64,000 bases of DNA, from NCBI RefSeq assembly GCF_044458865.1, contig NZ_JBITIH010000010.1:62001-126000 (forward strand), given 5' to 3'. The position numbers and the translations under genes were made by a program. Position 1 is the first letter of the stretch. Every line of letters starts with the position of its first letter. This DNA is from Micromonospora_G sp044458865 (GTDB lineage Bacteria; Actinomycetota; Actinomycetes; Mycobacteriales; Micromonosporaceae). The notes under the pieces are model-generated. The model ran no database searches. It was not told the DNA's origin and was given only the letters and a program-made list of their open reading frames with translations. This document shows positions 8,318 through 16,501 of this stretch, one piece after another.

Positions 8318-9118
8318 TCAGCTCTTGAGGGTGGGTGCGGTAGCGAGGTGGGCACGGGCGAAGGCCAGGGCCGCGCCGAGGTCCGCCTCCCGGCCGGCGC
8401 GGCTTTTCGCGCCCCGGGTCGACACCTCCACCGCGATCGCGCCGGTGAAGCCACGACCGGAGAGCGATGCCAGCAGCTCCGCGCAGGGCTGGGTGCCGCG
8501 ACCGGGAACGAGATGCTCGTCGCGCCCCTCTCCGGTGCCGTCACCGAGGTGGACGTGTGCGAGCTTCCTGCCCATCTGGTCGGCCATGTCGATCGAGTCC
8601 GTGTGGGACGCGGCGCAGTGCGACAGATCCAGGGTGTACGCGTCGTAACCGGTCTCCGTCGGGTTCCAGCTCGGCGCGTACGGGACGAAGTGCCGGCCGG
8701 CCATCCTGACCGGGTACATGTTCTCCACCGCGACGCGTACGCCCGGGTGCTGCTCGGCCAGCTCGGCGAGGAGCGGAGTGAAGGTGCGCGCGTACTCACG
8801 CTGCCAGGTGAAGGGCGGGTGTACGACCACCGTGGGGGCGTCGAGTGTCTCGGCCAGCTCGACCGCGCGCCGCAGACGCTGGGACGGGTCGTTGCTCCAG
8901 ACCCGTTGGGTGACGAGCAGGCAGGGGGCGTGCACCGACAGCACCGGCACGCCGTAGTGCTCCGCCAGCCCACGCAGCGCCCCGGCGTCCTGGCTCACCG
9001 CGTCGGTCCAGACCATCACCTCGACACCGTCGTAGCCGAGCGCCGCGGCCAGTTCGAAGGCCGCCGCCGTCGGCTCGGGAAAGACCGAGGAACTGGACAG
9101 CAGCACAGGGGGGGTCAC
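8318..9118 (-). CDS. sugar phosphate isomerase/epimerase family TIM-barrel protein
   Basis: A 266-aa protein of the xylose isomerase-like/AP endonuclease 2 superfamily. Typical strand-end motifs are GYDGVEVMVW, VLSVHAPCLL, VVVHPPFTW, VRVAVENMYP, LDLSH, LAHVHLGDG and IAVEVSTRG, in which the His, Glu and Asp residues would bind the divalent metals. It lies downstream of the Ppx/GppA gene on the same strand with an 84-bp gap, matching the order Rv0496-Rv0498 in mycobacteria. The substrate is unknown; the family includes sugar isomerases and inosose dehydratases. Confidence 0.85.
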   Translation of the reverse strand: MTPPVLLSSSSVFPEPTAAAFELAAALGYDGVEVMVWTDAVSQDAGALRGLAEHYGVPVLSVHAPCLLVTQRVWSNDPSQRLRRAVELAETLDAPTVVVHPPFTWQREYARTFTPLLAELAEQHPGVRVAVENMYPVRMAGRHFVPYAPSWNPTETGYDAYTLDLSHCAASHTDSIDMADQMGRKLAHVHLGDGTGEGRDEHLVPGRGTQPCAELLASLSGRGFTGAIAVEVSTRGAKSRAGREADLGAALAFARAHLATAPTLKS

Positions 9119-9202
9119 GGTTGTCAGCCTAGCTCTCGGCTACGAAACCGCCACCGACAAGATGGGCTAAATCATCCGAATCCCCAGCTCAGCGGGGTGC
9201 GC

Positions 9203-10147
9203 TCAGGCCGGTTCGAGCTGGTCCAGACGGCGCAGAATGACTCCCTCGCGCAGGGCCCAGGGGCAGATGTCCAGCGACTCGATGCCGAGCCGACGCATGA
9301 CCGACTCGGCCACCATCGCGCCCGCCAGCAACTGGTGGGCCCGGCTGCTGCTCACTCCCTCAAGCTCGGAGAGCTTGCTCGGCGGAATGTGCCGGATGAA
9401 ACCGATGATCTGCCGTAACCCGTTCTGGGAGAGACTGCGCCGGACCCACAGCCCCGCGCTGGAGGGGGCCGCCCCGGCCAGCCGGGCGAGCATCCGGAAC
9501 GTCTTCGAGGTGGCCACCGGCCGCTCCCAGCGGGCCTGCCGCATCCGCTCCACCACCGGGTCGAGCAGGGACTCGATGTACTCCTGGAGTTCCCCGACGG
9601 CCTGGGCCGGTGGCGGCTCGGTGGTGCTGGCGTCGACCCTGAGCCGCTCCCGGGTCAGCCGTCCCGCCCCCAGCGGCAACGAGAGCGCGATGTCCGGGTC
9701 CTCGTCGATCCCGGCCGCCACCTCCAGTGAGCCACCGCCGATGTCGAGCACCAGCAGCCGCCCGGCGGACCAGCCGAACCAGCGCCGTACCGCGAGGAAC
9801 GTTGCCCGCGCCTCGTCCGCCCCGGAGAGGACCTCCAGTTGTACGGCGGTCTCGGCCCTTACCCGCGCCAGCACGTGTGCCGCGTTGGTCGCGTCCCGGA
9901 CCGCCGAGGTGGCGAAGGCGAGCAGGTCGTCGACGGCCAGCCGGGAGGCGGATGCCTTCGCCTCGGCAACGGACGCGACCAGGGCGTCCGCGCCGTTGTC
10001 GGTCAGTGCCCCGTTCCGCCCGATCTGCTCGGCCAGCCGCAGCACCGCCTTCTCCGAGTGCGCCGGCCACGGATGCGCGCCATGGTGGGCGTCCACCACG
10101 AGCAGGTGGACGGTGTTTGATCCCACGTCGAGCACTCCGAGCCGCAT
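9203..10147 (-). CDS. Ppx/GppA exopolyphosphatase family phosphatase
   Basis: A 314-aa member of the ASKHA-fold Ppx/GppA family, which removes terminal phosphate from polyphosphate or converts pppGpp to ppGpp. Visible are the phosphate 1 loop LDVGSNTVHLL at the N-terminus and the phosphate 2 motif LVLDIGGGSLEVA near residue 130. The short length fits the two-domain form without the C-terminal HD domain. The ATG at 10147 starts directly at the conserved MRLGVLDVGSN. It corresponds to mycobacterial Rv0496 and is divergent from the Rv0495c-like gene here as there. Lying near SenX3-RegX3 and PhoU, a role in phosphate/polyphosphate economy is plausible. Confidence 0.9.
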   Translation of the reverse strand: MRLGVLDVGSNTVHLLVVDAHHGAHPWPAHSEKAVLRLAEQIGRNGALTDNGADALVASVAEAKASASRLAVDDLLAFATSAVRDATNAAHVLARVRAETAVQLEVLSGADEARATFLAVRRWFGWSAGRLLVLDIGGGSLEVAAGIDEDPDIALSLPLGAGRLTRERLRVDASTTEPPPAQAVGELQEYIESLLDPVVERMRQARWERPVATSKTFRMLARLAGAAPSSAGLWVRRSLSQNGLRQIIGFIRHIPPSKLSELEGVSSSRAHQLLAGAMVAESVMRRLGIESLDICPWALREGVILRRLDQLEPA

Positions 10148-10256
10148 GGTCGAAACCCTAGACGCGGCGATCACCCGGTTTCGCCGGGGGCCGACGCAGC
10201 ACGCCCGGAAAGGCAGGTATCCGGCCTGGTAGAACCGCCGGGCGTACGCTGACCGG

Positions 10257-11138
10257 GTGGCGCCTCGTACCCAACTCCGCGTGTTGGTCCAGGATCCGAC
10301 CGATCCCCGTAGCCAGGAGGTCGATCTCGACTTCCCCCGGGAGTGGATCGAGTTCCTCGACCCGGCGGACGCCGAGCATCTCGTCCGTGCCGACCTGACC
10401 TGGCTGCTGTCCCGCTGGACCTGTGTCTTCGGCAAGGCGTGCCACGGCATCATCGCCGGCCGGGCCAGCGACGGCTGCTGCTCGCACGGCGCGTTCTTCA
10501 CCGACGACGACGACGAGCAACGGGTGAAGGCGGCGGCCGGCCGGCTCACCCCCCAGACCTGGCAGCACTACCGGCGCGGCTTCAAGAAGTACACGGAGAT
10601 GGACACCGTCGACGGCAAGACGCCGGCCCGGCGTACCGCGACCCAGGGCGACGAGGGCCCGTGTGTCTTCCTCAACGACGCCGACTTCGCCGGTGGCGGG
10701 GGCTGCGCCCTGCACGCCCAGGCGCTGCGCGACGGGGTGCACCCGCTGGAGTACAAGCCCGACGTCTGCTGGCAGTTGCCGGTCCGGCGGGACCAGGAGT
10801 GGAGCAAGCGGCCGGACGGCAGCAAGGTGCTGGTCTCCACGCTCAGTGAGTTCGACCGGCGCGGGTGGGGCGCGGGCGGCCACGATCTGGACTGGTGGTG
10901 CACGTCGTCGCCGGAGGCGCACGTCGGCCAGGAGGCGATGTACCTGTCGTACGAGGCGGAGCTGACCGCTTTGATCGGCGCGCCGGCGTACGCGAAGCTC
11001 GCCGAACTCTGCGCGGCCCGGCTCGCCGGTGGTCTGGTGGCGCCCCACCCGGCCAGCCCGGCGGCCCCGGAGCCTCCGCCCACCCGGCGGGTCAACGGCG
11101 GCAGCCGCAAGGTGACCGCCCCGACCATCGTCTCGTAG
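10257..11138 (+). CDS. conserved cysteine-rich protein of the Rv0495c family, unknown function
   Basis: A 293-aa protein starting with GTG, resembling the conserved hypothetical that lies beside Ppx in mycobacteria and many other actinobacteria. It is rich in clustered cysteines: TCVFGKACHG, DGCCSHG, EGPCVFL, GGCALH and DVCWQLP. Such a pattern recalls YkgJ-type proteins proposed to hold Fe-S clusters or zinc, but I cannot confirm membership. It has no signal peptide or membrane helix, so it is probably cytosolic. A C-terminal tail of about 30 residues is proline-rich. The function is unknown; wide conservation beside Ppx argues for a housekeeping role. Confidence 0.85.
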   Translation: MAPRTQLRVLVQDPTDPRSQEVDLDFPREWIEFLDPADAEHLVRADLTWLLSRWTCVFGKACHGIIAGRASDGCCSHGAFFTDDDDEQRVKAAAGRLTPQTWQHYRRGFKKYTEMDTVDGKTPARRTATQGDEGPCVFLNDADFAGGGGCALHAQALRDGVHPLEYKPDVCWQLPVRRDQEWSKRPDGSKVLVSTLSEFDRRGWGAGGHDLDWWCTSSPEAHVGQEAMYLSYEAELTALIGAPAYAKLAELCAARLAGGLVAPHPASPAAPEPPPTRRVNGGSRKVTAPTIVS

Positions 11139-11225
11139 CGGCGCACCGGCCCGCCTGCCGGTCTCGCCTCAAGGGCTCTCCCACGTCCGTGCTCTCCCAC
11201 GGCTCCGTGGTCTTCATGACAGTGG

Positions 11226-11285
11226 TTGGACTCTGGCAGACAGATCTGTCTACGGTGGGTCGGCCAGTCAGACAGACACGTCTGT
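11226..11285 (+). promoter_or_regulatory. promoter with two ACAGA/TCTGT dyad operators upstream of MFS transporter
   Basis: A perfect 14-bp palindrome AGACAGATCTGTCT (11238-11251) and a second dyad ACAGAC-AC-GTCTGT (11272-11285) lie 34 bp apart, centre to centre, just upstream of the transporter start at 11313. A possible -35 TTGGAC (11226-11231) and -10 TACGGT (11251-11256) overlap the first dyad, so a bound repressor would block transcription. The arrangement is typical of TetR-family control of efflux genes, but no tetR gene is adjacent. Confidence 0.6.
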
Positions 11286-11312
11286 TCGTCCGCCGCCGCG
11301 AGAGAAGTCCGC

Positions 11313-12551
11313 ATGAACTCCCCGAGCGTCTCCCCGCCCGACCTCCAGGCGCCACCCAGGGCGGGCCGGCTACCGCACACGGTCGGGTTCTACCTGCTTG
11401 CCTCGATCGTGGTCGCCTTTCTCGCCGGGTCCAGCGCCCCGACCCCGCTTTACGCCATCTACCAGGCCGAATGGGGCTTCTCGCCGATCACCGTGACCCT
11501 GGTCTTCGGCGTGTACGCGCTGGCCGTACTCGCCGCGCTGCTCACCGTCGGCTCGCTCTCGGACCATGTCGGACGCCGCCCCGTGCTGATCACGGCGATC
11601 GCCGTACAGGCGGTGACCATGCTCACCTTCGCCGCCGCGGACGGCGTACCCGCGCTGATGGCCGCCCGGGTGCTCCAGGGCCTGTCGACCGGCGCCGCCG
11701 CCGGTGCGATCGGCGCCGGCATGCTCGACCTGAACCAGACCAAGGGCGCCATCACCAACGCGGTCGGCCCGCTGCTCGGTACGGCCACCGGCGCGCTCGG
11801 CTCCGGTCTGCTGGTCCAGTACCTGCCCGCCCCCGCCCACCTGGTCTACCTGGTGCTCTTCGGGATCTTCGTCCTACAGGGCGTCGGCGTGCTGCTGATG
11901 TCCGAATCGTCGTCGCCGCGCCCGGGAGCGCTCGCCTCGCTGCGTCTCCAGTTCGCGCTGCCACGGGTCGCCCGCCGCCCACTGCTGCTGGCCGCGCCGG
12001 CGCTCGCCGCCGCCTGGGCGCTCGCCGGCTTCTACGGCTCGCTCGGCCCCGCCGTGGTACGGCTGGTGGCCGGTTCCAACTCGTTCGTGCTCGGCGGACT
12101 GGCCCTGTTCACCCTCGCCGCGAGCGGCGGCGCGATGGTGCTGCTCCTGCGGGCCAGCGCTCCCCGTACGTTGATGTTCCTCGGCACGGCGGGACTCTTC
12201 GTCGGCGTGGGCGTCACCCTGCTCGCCATCGCGCACTCCTCGGAGCCGCTCTTCTTCGCGGGCACGGTGGTGGCCGGCGCCGGCTTCGGCGGCGGGTTCC
12301 AGGGCGCGATCCGCACCGTGGTCCCGTTGGCCAGTCCCCACGAGCGGGCCGGGGTGCTCTCGGTCATCTACGTGGTGTCGTACCTCGCCATGGGGCTGCC
12401 GGCCGTGGTCGCAGGCTTCCTGGTGGTGCATGCCGGCGGGGTGCTGACCACGGCCCGGGAGTACGGCATCGCCGTCATGGCCCTGGCCGCGCTGGCACTG
12501 CTCGGTCTGCTCCTGACCCGTCCCGCCGCCAGCCGGCCCGCCCCCGCGTAA
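11313..12551 (+). CDS. MFS transporter, probable drug efflux
   Basis: A 412-aa major facilitator with about 12 hydrophobic helices. The cytoplasmic loop after helix 2 carries motif A as GSLSDHVGRRPVLI, and helix 4 has ARVLQGLSTGAAAGA, resembling proton-coupled drug/H+ antiporters of the DHA1 type. The ATG at 11313 places the first helix after a short proline-rich leader; an upstream ATG at 11226 falls inside the promoter and operators. Two palindromic operators immediately upstream imply substrate-inducible repression. It is an insertion relative to the mycobacterial order between Rv0495c and regX3. The substrate is unknown. Confidence 0.9.
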   Translation: MNSPSVSPPDLQAPPRAGRLPHTVGFYLLASIVVAFLAGSSAPTPLYAIYQAEWGFSPITVTLVFGVYALAVLAALLTVGSLSDHVGRRPVLITAIAVQAVTMLTFAAADGVPALMAARVLQGLSTGAAAGAIGAGMLDLNQTKGAITNAVGPLLGTATGALGSGLLVQYLPAPAHLVYLVLFGIFVLQGVGVLLMSESSSPRPGALASLRLQFALPRVARRPLLLAAPALAAAWALAGFYGSLGPAVVRLVAGSNSFVLGGLALFTLAASGGAMVLLLRASAPRTLMFLGTAGLFVGVGVTLLAIAHSSEPLFFAGTVVAGAGFGGGFQGAIRTVVPLASPHERAGVLSVIYVVSYLAMGLPAVVAGFLVVHAGGVLTTAREYGIAVMALAALALLGLLLTRPAASRPAPA

Positions 12552-12567
12552 ACCGACACAGCCGTAC

Positions 12568-12591
12568 CGCCCGGGTCGTACGGCCCGGGCG
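12568..12591. terminator. hairpin between convergent MFS and regX3 genes
   Basis: CGCCCGGG pairs with CCCGGGCG across an 8-nt loop in the 53-bp gap between two convergent stops, so it could end transcription in both directions. No T-run follows. Confidence 0.5.
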
Positions 12592-12604
12592 CAGCGGGAG
12601 CGGC

Positions 12605-13288
12605 CTACGGCTCGAACTTGTAGCCGAGACCGCGCACCGTGACGATGTAGCGGGGCGTGGAGGGCTCCGGCTCGACCTTGGAACGCAGCCGCTTGACGTG
12701 CACGTCGAGCGTCTTGGTGTCACCGACGTAGTCGGCACCCCAGACGCGGTCGATCAACTGCCCCCGGGTCAGCACCCGACCCGCGTTGCGCAGCAGCAGC
12801 TCCAGCAGCTCGAACTCCTTGAGCGGCAACTGCACCGCGGCGCCGTCCACGGTCACCACGTGCCGCTCGATGTCCATCCGGACCGGCCCGGCGGCCAGGG
12901 TGGGCGCGGCCAGGTCGACCGTCTCGCTGCTCTTGCGCCGCAACACCGCCCGGATCCGGGCGACCAGCTCACGCGGCGAGTACGGCTTGGTCACGTAGTC
13001 GTCGGCACCGATCTCCAGGCCGACCACCTTGTCGATCTCACTGTCCCGAGCGGTCACCATGATGATCGGTACGTGCGAGCGCTGACGCAGTTCGCGGCAG
13101 ACCTCGGTACCGGACATCTCGGGCAGCATCAGGTCGAGGAGGACGATATCCGCGCCGGTGCGGTCGAATTCGGTAAGCGCCGAGAGCCCGGTCGGTGCGA
13201 CCGAGACCTCGAAACCCTCTTTGCGCAGCATGTAGGAGAGGGCGTCGGAGAACGACTCCTCATCCTCGACCACGAGAACGCGGGCCAA
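12605..13288 (-). CDS. regX3: two-component response regulator RegX3 (PhoP-type)
   Basis: A 227-aa OmpR/PhoB-family response regulator, the same length as mycobacterial RegX3. The receiver has the acidic pair E8/D9 (VVEDEESF), the phospho-acceptor D52 (LLDLMLP) and a conserved lysine (YVTKPYS); the C-terminal winged helix ends RYIVTVRGLGYKFEP. The start is TTG, placed after AAAGGA, because the family begins with ARVLVVEDEESFSDAL. It is encoded 31 bp downstream of its kinase SenX3 in one operon. In actinobacteria this pair controls the response to phosphate limitation. A GTTCACC direct repeat in the divergent phoU promoter is its likely binding site. Confidence 0.97.
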   Translation of the reverse strand: MARVLVVEDEESFSDALSYMLRKEGFEVSVAPTGLSALTEFDRTGADIVLLDLMLPEMSGTEVCRELRQRSHVPIIMVTARDSEIDKVVGLEIGADDYVTKPYSPRELVARIRAVLRRKSSETVDLAAPTLAAGPVRMDIERHVVTVDGAAVQLPLKEFELLELLLRNAGRVLTRGQLIDRVWGADYVGDTKTLDVHVKRLRSKVEPEPSTPRYIVTVRGLGYKFEP

Positions 13289-13319
13289 CGGAATTTCCTT
13301 TCCTCTGTCCGACCTGGGA

Positions 13320-14606
13320 TTACTCGGCCGAACCAGTGTCGATCTCAATTGACGGGGGTAGCGGTAGGACGGCGTCCGGGGGACGGGCTGGCAGCCGCAG
13401 GGTGAACGTCGAGCCTCCACCAAGCGTGCTTGACACCTCGACCCTTCCGCCATGGTTGGTGGCGATGTGTTTGACGATCGCCAGGCCCAGACCGGTGCCC
13501 CCGGTCGCCCGCGAGCGGGCCTGGTCGGCCCGGTAGAAGCGCTCGAAGATCCGGTCGACCTCACTGGGCGCGATGCCGATGCCCTGGTCGGCGACGGAGA
13601 TCTGGACATGGTCGTCGTCCGCCCGTGTGGTGACAGTCACCCGGGTCTCCTCGGCGGAGTACGCGATCGCGTTCTCGACCAGGTTGGCGACCGCCGTGGC
13701 CACCTGGCTGTCGCTGCCGTACACGGTCAGGTCGCGCTGGCCCTCCACCACGACCTCGACCTTGCGCGCGGAGGCCGTGGTGCGGGTCCGGTCGATCACC
13801 TCGGCGATCACCCAGTCCACCGCGACCGGCTCCGGTTCCGGCAGCGGCTCGGCACCCTGCAACCGGGTCAGTTCGAGCAGCTCGTTGACGAGCCGCCCGA
13901 GCCGGGTCGACTCGTGCTGGATCCGCTCGGCGAACCGTCGGGCCGCCACCACGTCCTCGGACGGCTCGACGCCACCGTTGTCGGCCGGCGGCTCGGTCGC
14001 GTCCAACAACGCCTCGGCGAGCAACTGCAACGCCCCGATCGGGGTCTTCAGCTCGTGGCTGACGTTGGCCACGAAGTCACGTCGCACCCGGGCCACTCGG
14101 TGCGCCTCGGTCACGTCGGCGGCCTCGATGGCCACGTACCCGTTGCCGATCCCCATCGCGCGCAGGTGCACGCCGAGCGGGTCATGTGCCCCGCCGTCGC
14201 GGCTGCGAGGCAGGTCGAGTTCGACCTCGCGCCGTACGCCGGTCCGACGCACCTGCCCGGCGAGGGTACGGATGATCGGGTGGGCCGCGACCGTACCCGG
14301 ACCGGTTCCGGCACGGAGCAGGCCCATCGCCCGCGCGGCCGGATTGATCAGTACGGGCTCGTCGTTGGTGTCCAGGACCACCACACCGACCCGGAGCGAG
14401 TCGATGCTCTTACGTCCGAGCCCGGAAACTTCGTTCTGGTGCTTTGCGATCGCCGGCCTCCCGTCGGCTGGGGTGAGGTCGCCCCCGCCCGGGAGTCGTC
14501 GCTCGCGTTGCCCAGGCGCCCGCCGGATGGCGCGCACCAGCATCGAACCGATGGTCAGCCCGACCACCAGCCCACCGGCCACGCCGGCTACGACCCCCCA
14601 TTCCAC
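13320..14606 (-). CDS. senX3: two-component sensor histidine kinase SenX3 (PhoR-type)
   Basis: A 428-aa membrane kinase, partner of RegX3. After a GTG start there is a single N-terminal membrane helix (about residues 5-26), unlike two-helix PhoR proteins, then a PAS-like domain (VGVVVLDTNDEPVLINPAA), a DHp helix with the phosphorylated H184 (SHELKTPIGA), and an ATPase domain with N box LVENAIAYS, G1 VADQGIGI, F box FERFYR and G2 GGTGLGLAIVK. A proline-rich tail closes the protein. It faces phoU across a 219-bp divergent region that contains the PHO-box-like repeat, consistent with autoregulation. PhoU and the Pst transporter are known modulators of this kinase class. Confidence 0.97.
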   Translation of the reverse strand: MEWGVVAGVAGGLVVGLTIGSMLVRAIRRAPGQRERRLPGGGDLTPADGRPAIAKHQNEVSGLGRKSIDSLRVGVVVLDTNDEPVLINPAARAMGLLRAGTGPGTVAAHPIIRTLAGQVRRTGVRREVELDLPRSRDGGAHDPLGVHLRAMGIGNGYVAIEAADVTEAHRVARVRRDFVANVSHELKTPIGALQLLAEALLDATEPPADNGGVEPSEDVVAARRFAERIQHESTRLGRLVNELLELTRLQGAEPLPEPEPVAVDWVIAEVIDRTRTTASARKVEVVVEGQRDLTVYGSDSQVATAVANLVENAIAYSAEETRVTVTTRADDDHVQISVADQGIGIAPSEVDRIFERFYRADQARSRATGGTGLGLAIVKHIATNHGGRVEVSSTLGGGSTFTLRLPARPPDAVLPLPPSIEIDTGSAE

Positions 14607-14700
14607 CCGGCGATCGTAGGGTCATTGTTATCCAAGCGACCCTACACAATAGGACAAATCAGGCGCTGACTTGGCAAAATTCATGCCTCAGCCTCGCGTC

Positions 14701-14720
14701 GTTCACCTACGTTCACCTAC
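14701..14720 (+). promoter_or_regulatory. PHO-box-like direct repeat GTTCACCTAC x2
   Basis: Two exact copies of GTTCACCTAC lie head to tail between divergent senX3 and phoU. GTTCACC is the core of the Streptomyces PhoP box, which is built from direct repeats of about 11 bp; PhoP is the RegX3 orthologue. A weaker third half-site (ATTCATG) lies 22 bp upstream at 14679. The site is about 105 bp ahead of phoU and about 95 bp ahead of senX3, so it could serve both. Confidence 0.75.
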
Positions 14721-14825
14721 GGGCCGTCGCGGCGCCCTACCGTGAGCAGGCAACCTGCCCCAACCCCGTGCGGGTACGTCGGAGGCGGTGGCCCACCGGC
14801 GACCCACCGACCACAGGACGTGATC

Positions 14826-15491
14826 ATGCGCGACGAGTTCCGGACCGATCTGCACATCGTCAGCCAGCTACTGGTGGACATGGCGGAAGCAGTCCGCGCG
14901 GCGATGAGCAAGGCGACCAAGGCGCTGCTCACCGCCGACCGGGCAGCCGCCGAGGCGGTGATCGCCCGCGACGCCGAGGTCGACACCATCTACCGGCAGG
15001 TGGAGGAGCGGGTCGCCAACCTGCTCGCCCGCCAGGCCCCGGTCGCCTCCGACCTGCGCGCGGTGATCACCGCACTGCACGTCGCGGCGGACCTCGAGCG
15101 GATGGGCGACCTCGCCGACCACGTCGCCAAGACGGCACTGCGCCGGCACCCGTCGCCAGCCGTACCGGCGGAGCTGCGCGGGGTCTTCACCGAGATGGCG
15201 GGCGTCGCCGACCGGATCGCGCGCAAGATCGGCGTGGTGCTCTCCAAGCCCGACGCCGACCTCGCGGCCGAGTTGGAGAGCGACGACGACGCCATGGACG
15301 ACCTGCACCGCGACCTGTTCGCCATCCTGCTCAGCGACGACTGGCCGTACGGGGTCGAGACCGGCATCGACGGCGCACTGCTGGGCCGCTTCTACGAGCG
15401 CTACGCCGACCACGCGGTCAACGCCGGCGAGCGGGTGGTCTACCTGGTCACCGGCGAGTTCGCCGACGACCAGAGCATCGCCGGCAGCTAG
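14826..15491 (+). CDS. phoU: phosphate signalling regulator PhoU
   Basis: A 221-aa PhoU made of two three-helix bundles. Each carries the family metal-binding signature: the first near EVDTIYRQVEERV and LHVAADLERMGDLADHVAK, the second near DDAMDDLHRDLF and RYADHAVNAGERVVYL. PhoU links the Pst transporter to the histidine kinase and represses the phosphate regulon when phosphate is plentiful. The ATG at 14826 follows AGGAC and begins the conserved MRDEFRTDL. It is divergent from senX3 with a PHO-box-like repeat between them. This arrangement matches Streptomyces rather than mycobacteria, where phoU homologues lie elsewhere. Confidence 0.97.
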   Translation: MRDEFRTDLHIVSQLLVDMAEAVRAAMSKATKALLTADRAAAEAVIARDAEVDTIYRQVEERVANLLARQAPVASDLRAVITALHVAADLERMGDLADHVAKTALRRHPSPAVPAELRGVFTEMAGVADRIARKIGVVLSKPDADLAAELESDDDAMDDLHRDLFAILLSDDWPYGVETGIDGALLGRFYERYADHAVNAGERVVYLVTGEFADDQSIAGS

Positions 15492-15551
15492 TCCCGCCGC
15501 CCGTCGGACAACCGGCCGACCGCGCCCTGACGCACAGCCGGGTAGACGACA

Positions 15552-15595
15552 TCAAGGGGCCCTCCCCACCGGAAACGGCAGGAAGGGCCCCTTGA
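15552..15595. terminator. bidirectional hairpin of the GGAAGGGCCCCTT family
   Basis: TCAAGGGGCCCT and AGGGCCCCTTGA form a perfect 12-bp stem in the gap between convergent phoU and gpmA. The arm sequence recurs in two other convergent gaps of this window (24.2 and 37.8 kb), so it is a dispersed repeat used as a terminator. Confidence 0.75.
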
Positions 15596-15603
15596 CCACG
15601 TCG

Positions 15604-16353
15604 TCAGCGGCCCTGGTTCGCGACGGCGGCGGCAGCCTCCTTGGCGGCCTCCGGGTCGAGGTAGGTCCCGCCCGAGGTGACCGGACGCAGCTGCGGGTCG
15701 AGGTCGTAGCGCAGCGGGATACCGGTCGGGATGTTGAGCTTGGCGATCGCCTCGTCGGAGATCTGGTCCAGGTGCTTGACCAGGGCCCGCAGCGAATTGC
15801 CGTGCGCGGCGACGAGCACGGTACGGCCGGCGAGCACGTCCGGCACGATCGAGTCGTACCAGTACGGAAGCATCCGTTCCACCACGTCCTTGAGGCACTC
15901 GGTGCGGGGCATCAGCTCCGGCGGCACCAGGGCGTAGCGCGGGTCTCCGGCCGGCGACCACTCGTCGTCGTCCGCGATCGGCGGCGGCGGAGTGTCGTAC
16001 GACCGGCGCCAGAGCATGAACTGCTCCTCGCCGTACTCCGCCAGGGTCTGCTTCTTGTCCTTGCCCTGCAGCGCGCCGTAGTGCCGCTCGTTGAGCCGCC
16101 ACGACCGGCGGACGGCGATCCAGTGCCGGTCGGCGGCGCTCAGCGCCAGCTCCGAGGTGCGGATGGCCCGGCGCAGCACGCTGGTGTGCACCACGTCGGG
16201 GAGCAGCCCGTGCTCCCGCAGCAGCTCGCCACCGCGGCGCGCCTCGCCCTCACCCTTCGCGGTCAGGTCCACGTCGACCCAGCCGGTGAAGAGGTTCTTG
16301 GCGTTCCAATCACTCTCGCCGTGCCGCAGCAGCACGAGGGTCCCAACTGTCAT
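15604..16353 (-). CDS. gpmA: 2,3-bisphosphoglycerate-dependent phosphoglycerate mutase
   Basis: A 249-aa cofactor-dependent phosphoglycerate mutase interconverting 3- and 2-phosphoglycerate in glycolysis. The phosphohistidine motif LRHGESDWN lies at residues 9-17 (H11), with NLFTGWVDVDLT next; substrate residues occur in RRSWRLNERHYGALQGKDK; the second catalytic histidine is in VAAHGNSLRAL. The length is typical. The ATG at 16353 gives the conserved MTVGTLVLLRHG; upstream in-frame starts add an unrelated extension. It is convergent with phoU and lies in the conserved gpm-senX3-regX3 neighbourhood. Confidence 0.97.
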   Translation of the reverse strand: MTVGTLVLLRHGESDWNAKNLFTGWVDVDLTAKGEGEARRGGELLREHGLLPDVVHTSVLRRAIRTSELALSAADRHWIAVRRSWRLNERHYGALQGKDKKQTLAEYGEEQFMLWRRSYDTPPPPIADDDEWSPAGDPRYALVPPELMPRTECLKDVVERMLPYWYDSIVPDVLAGRTVLVAAHGNSLRALVKHLDQISDEAIAKLNIPTGIPLRYDLDPQLRPVTSGGTYLDPEAAKEAAAAVANQGR

Positions 16354-16501
16354 GCCCCACATCTTTCCGCAGGTCCGGTCAGGACGCGCCGGCACCCGCC
16401 GTGACGACCACCACGTGGAAACCAAGATGACCGCGAGTGACCGTGCCGACTAGGTTGTAAGGCATTGGCCCATCAGAGGTCATTACACATCGGGGGGCGA
16501 C

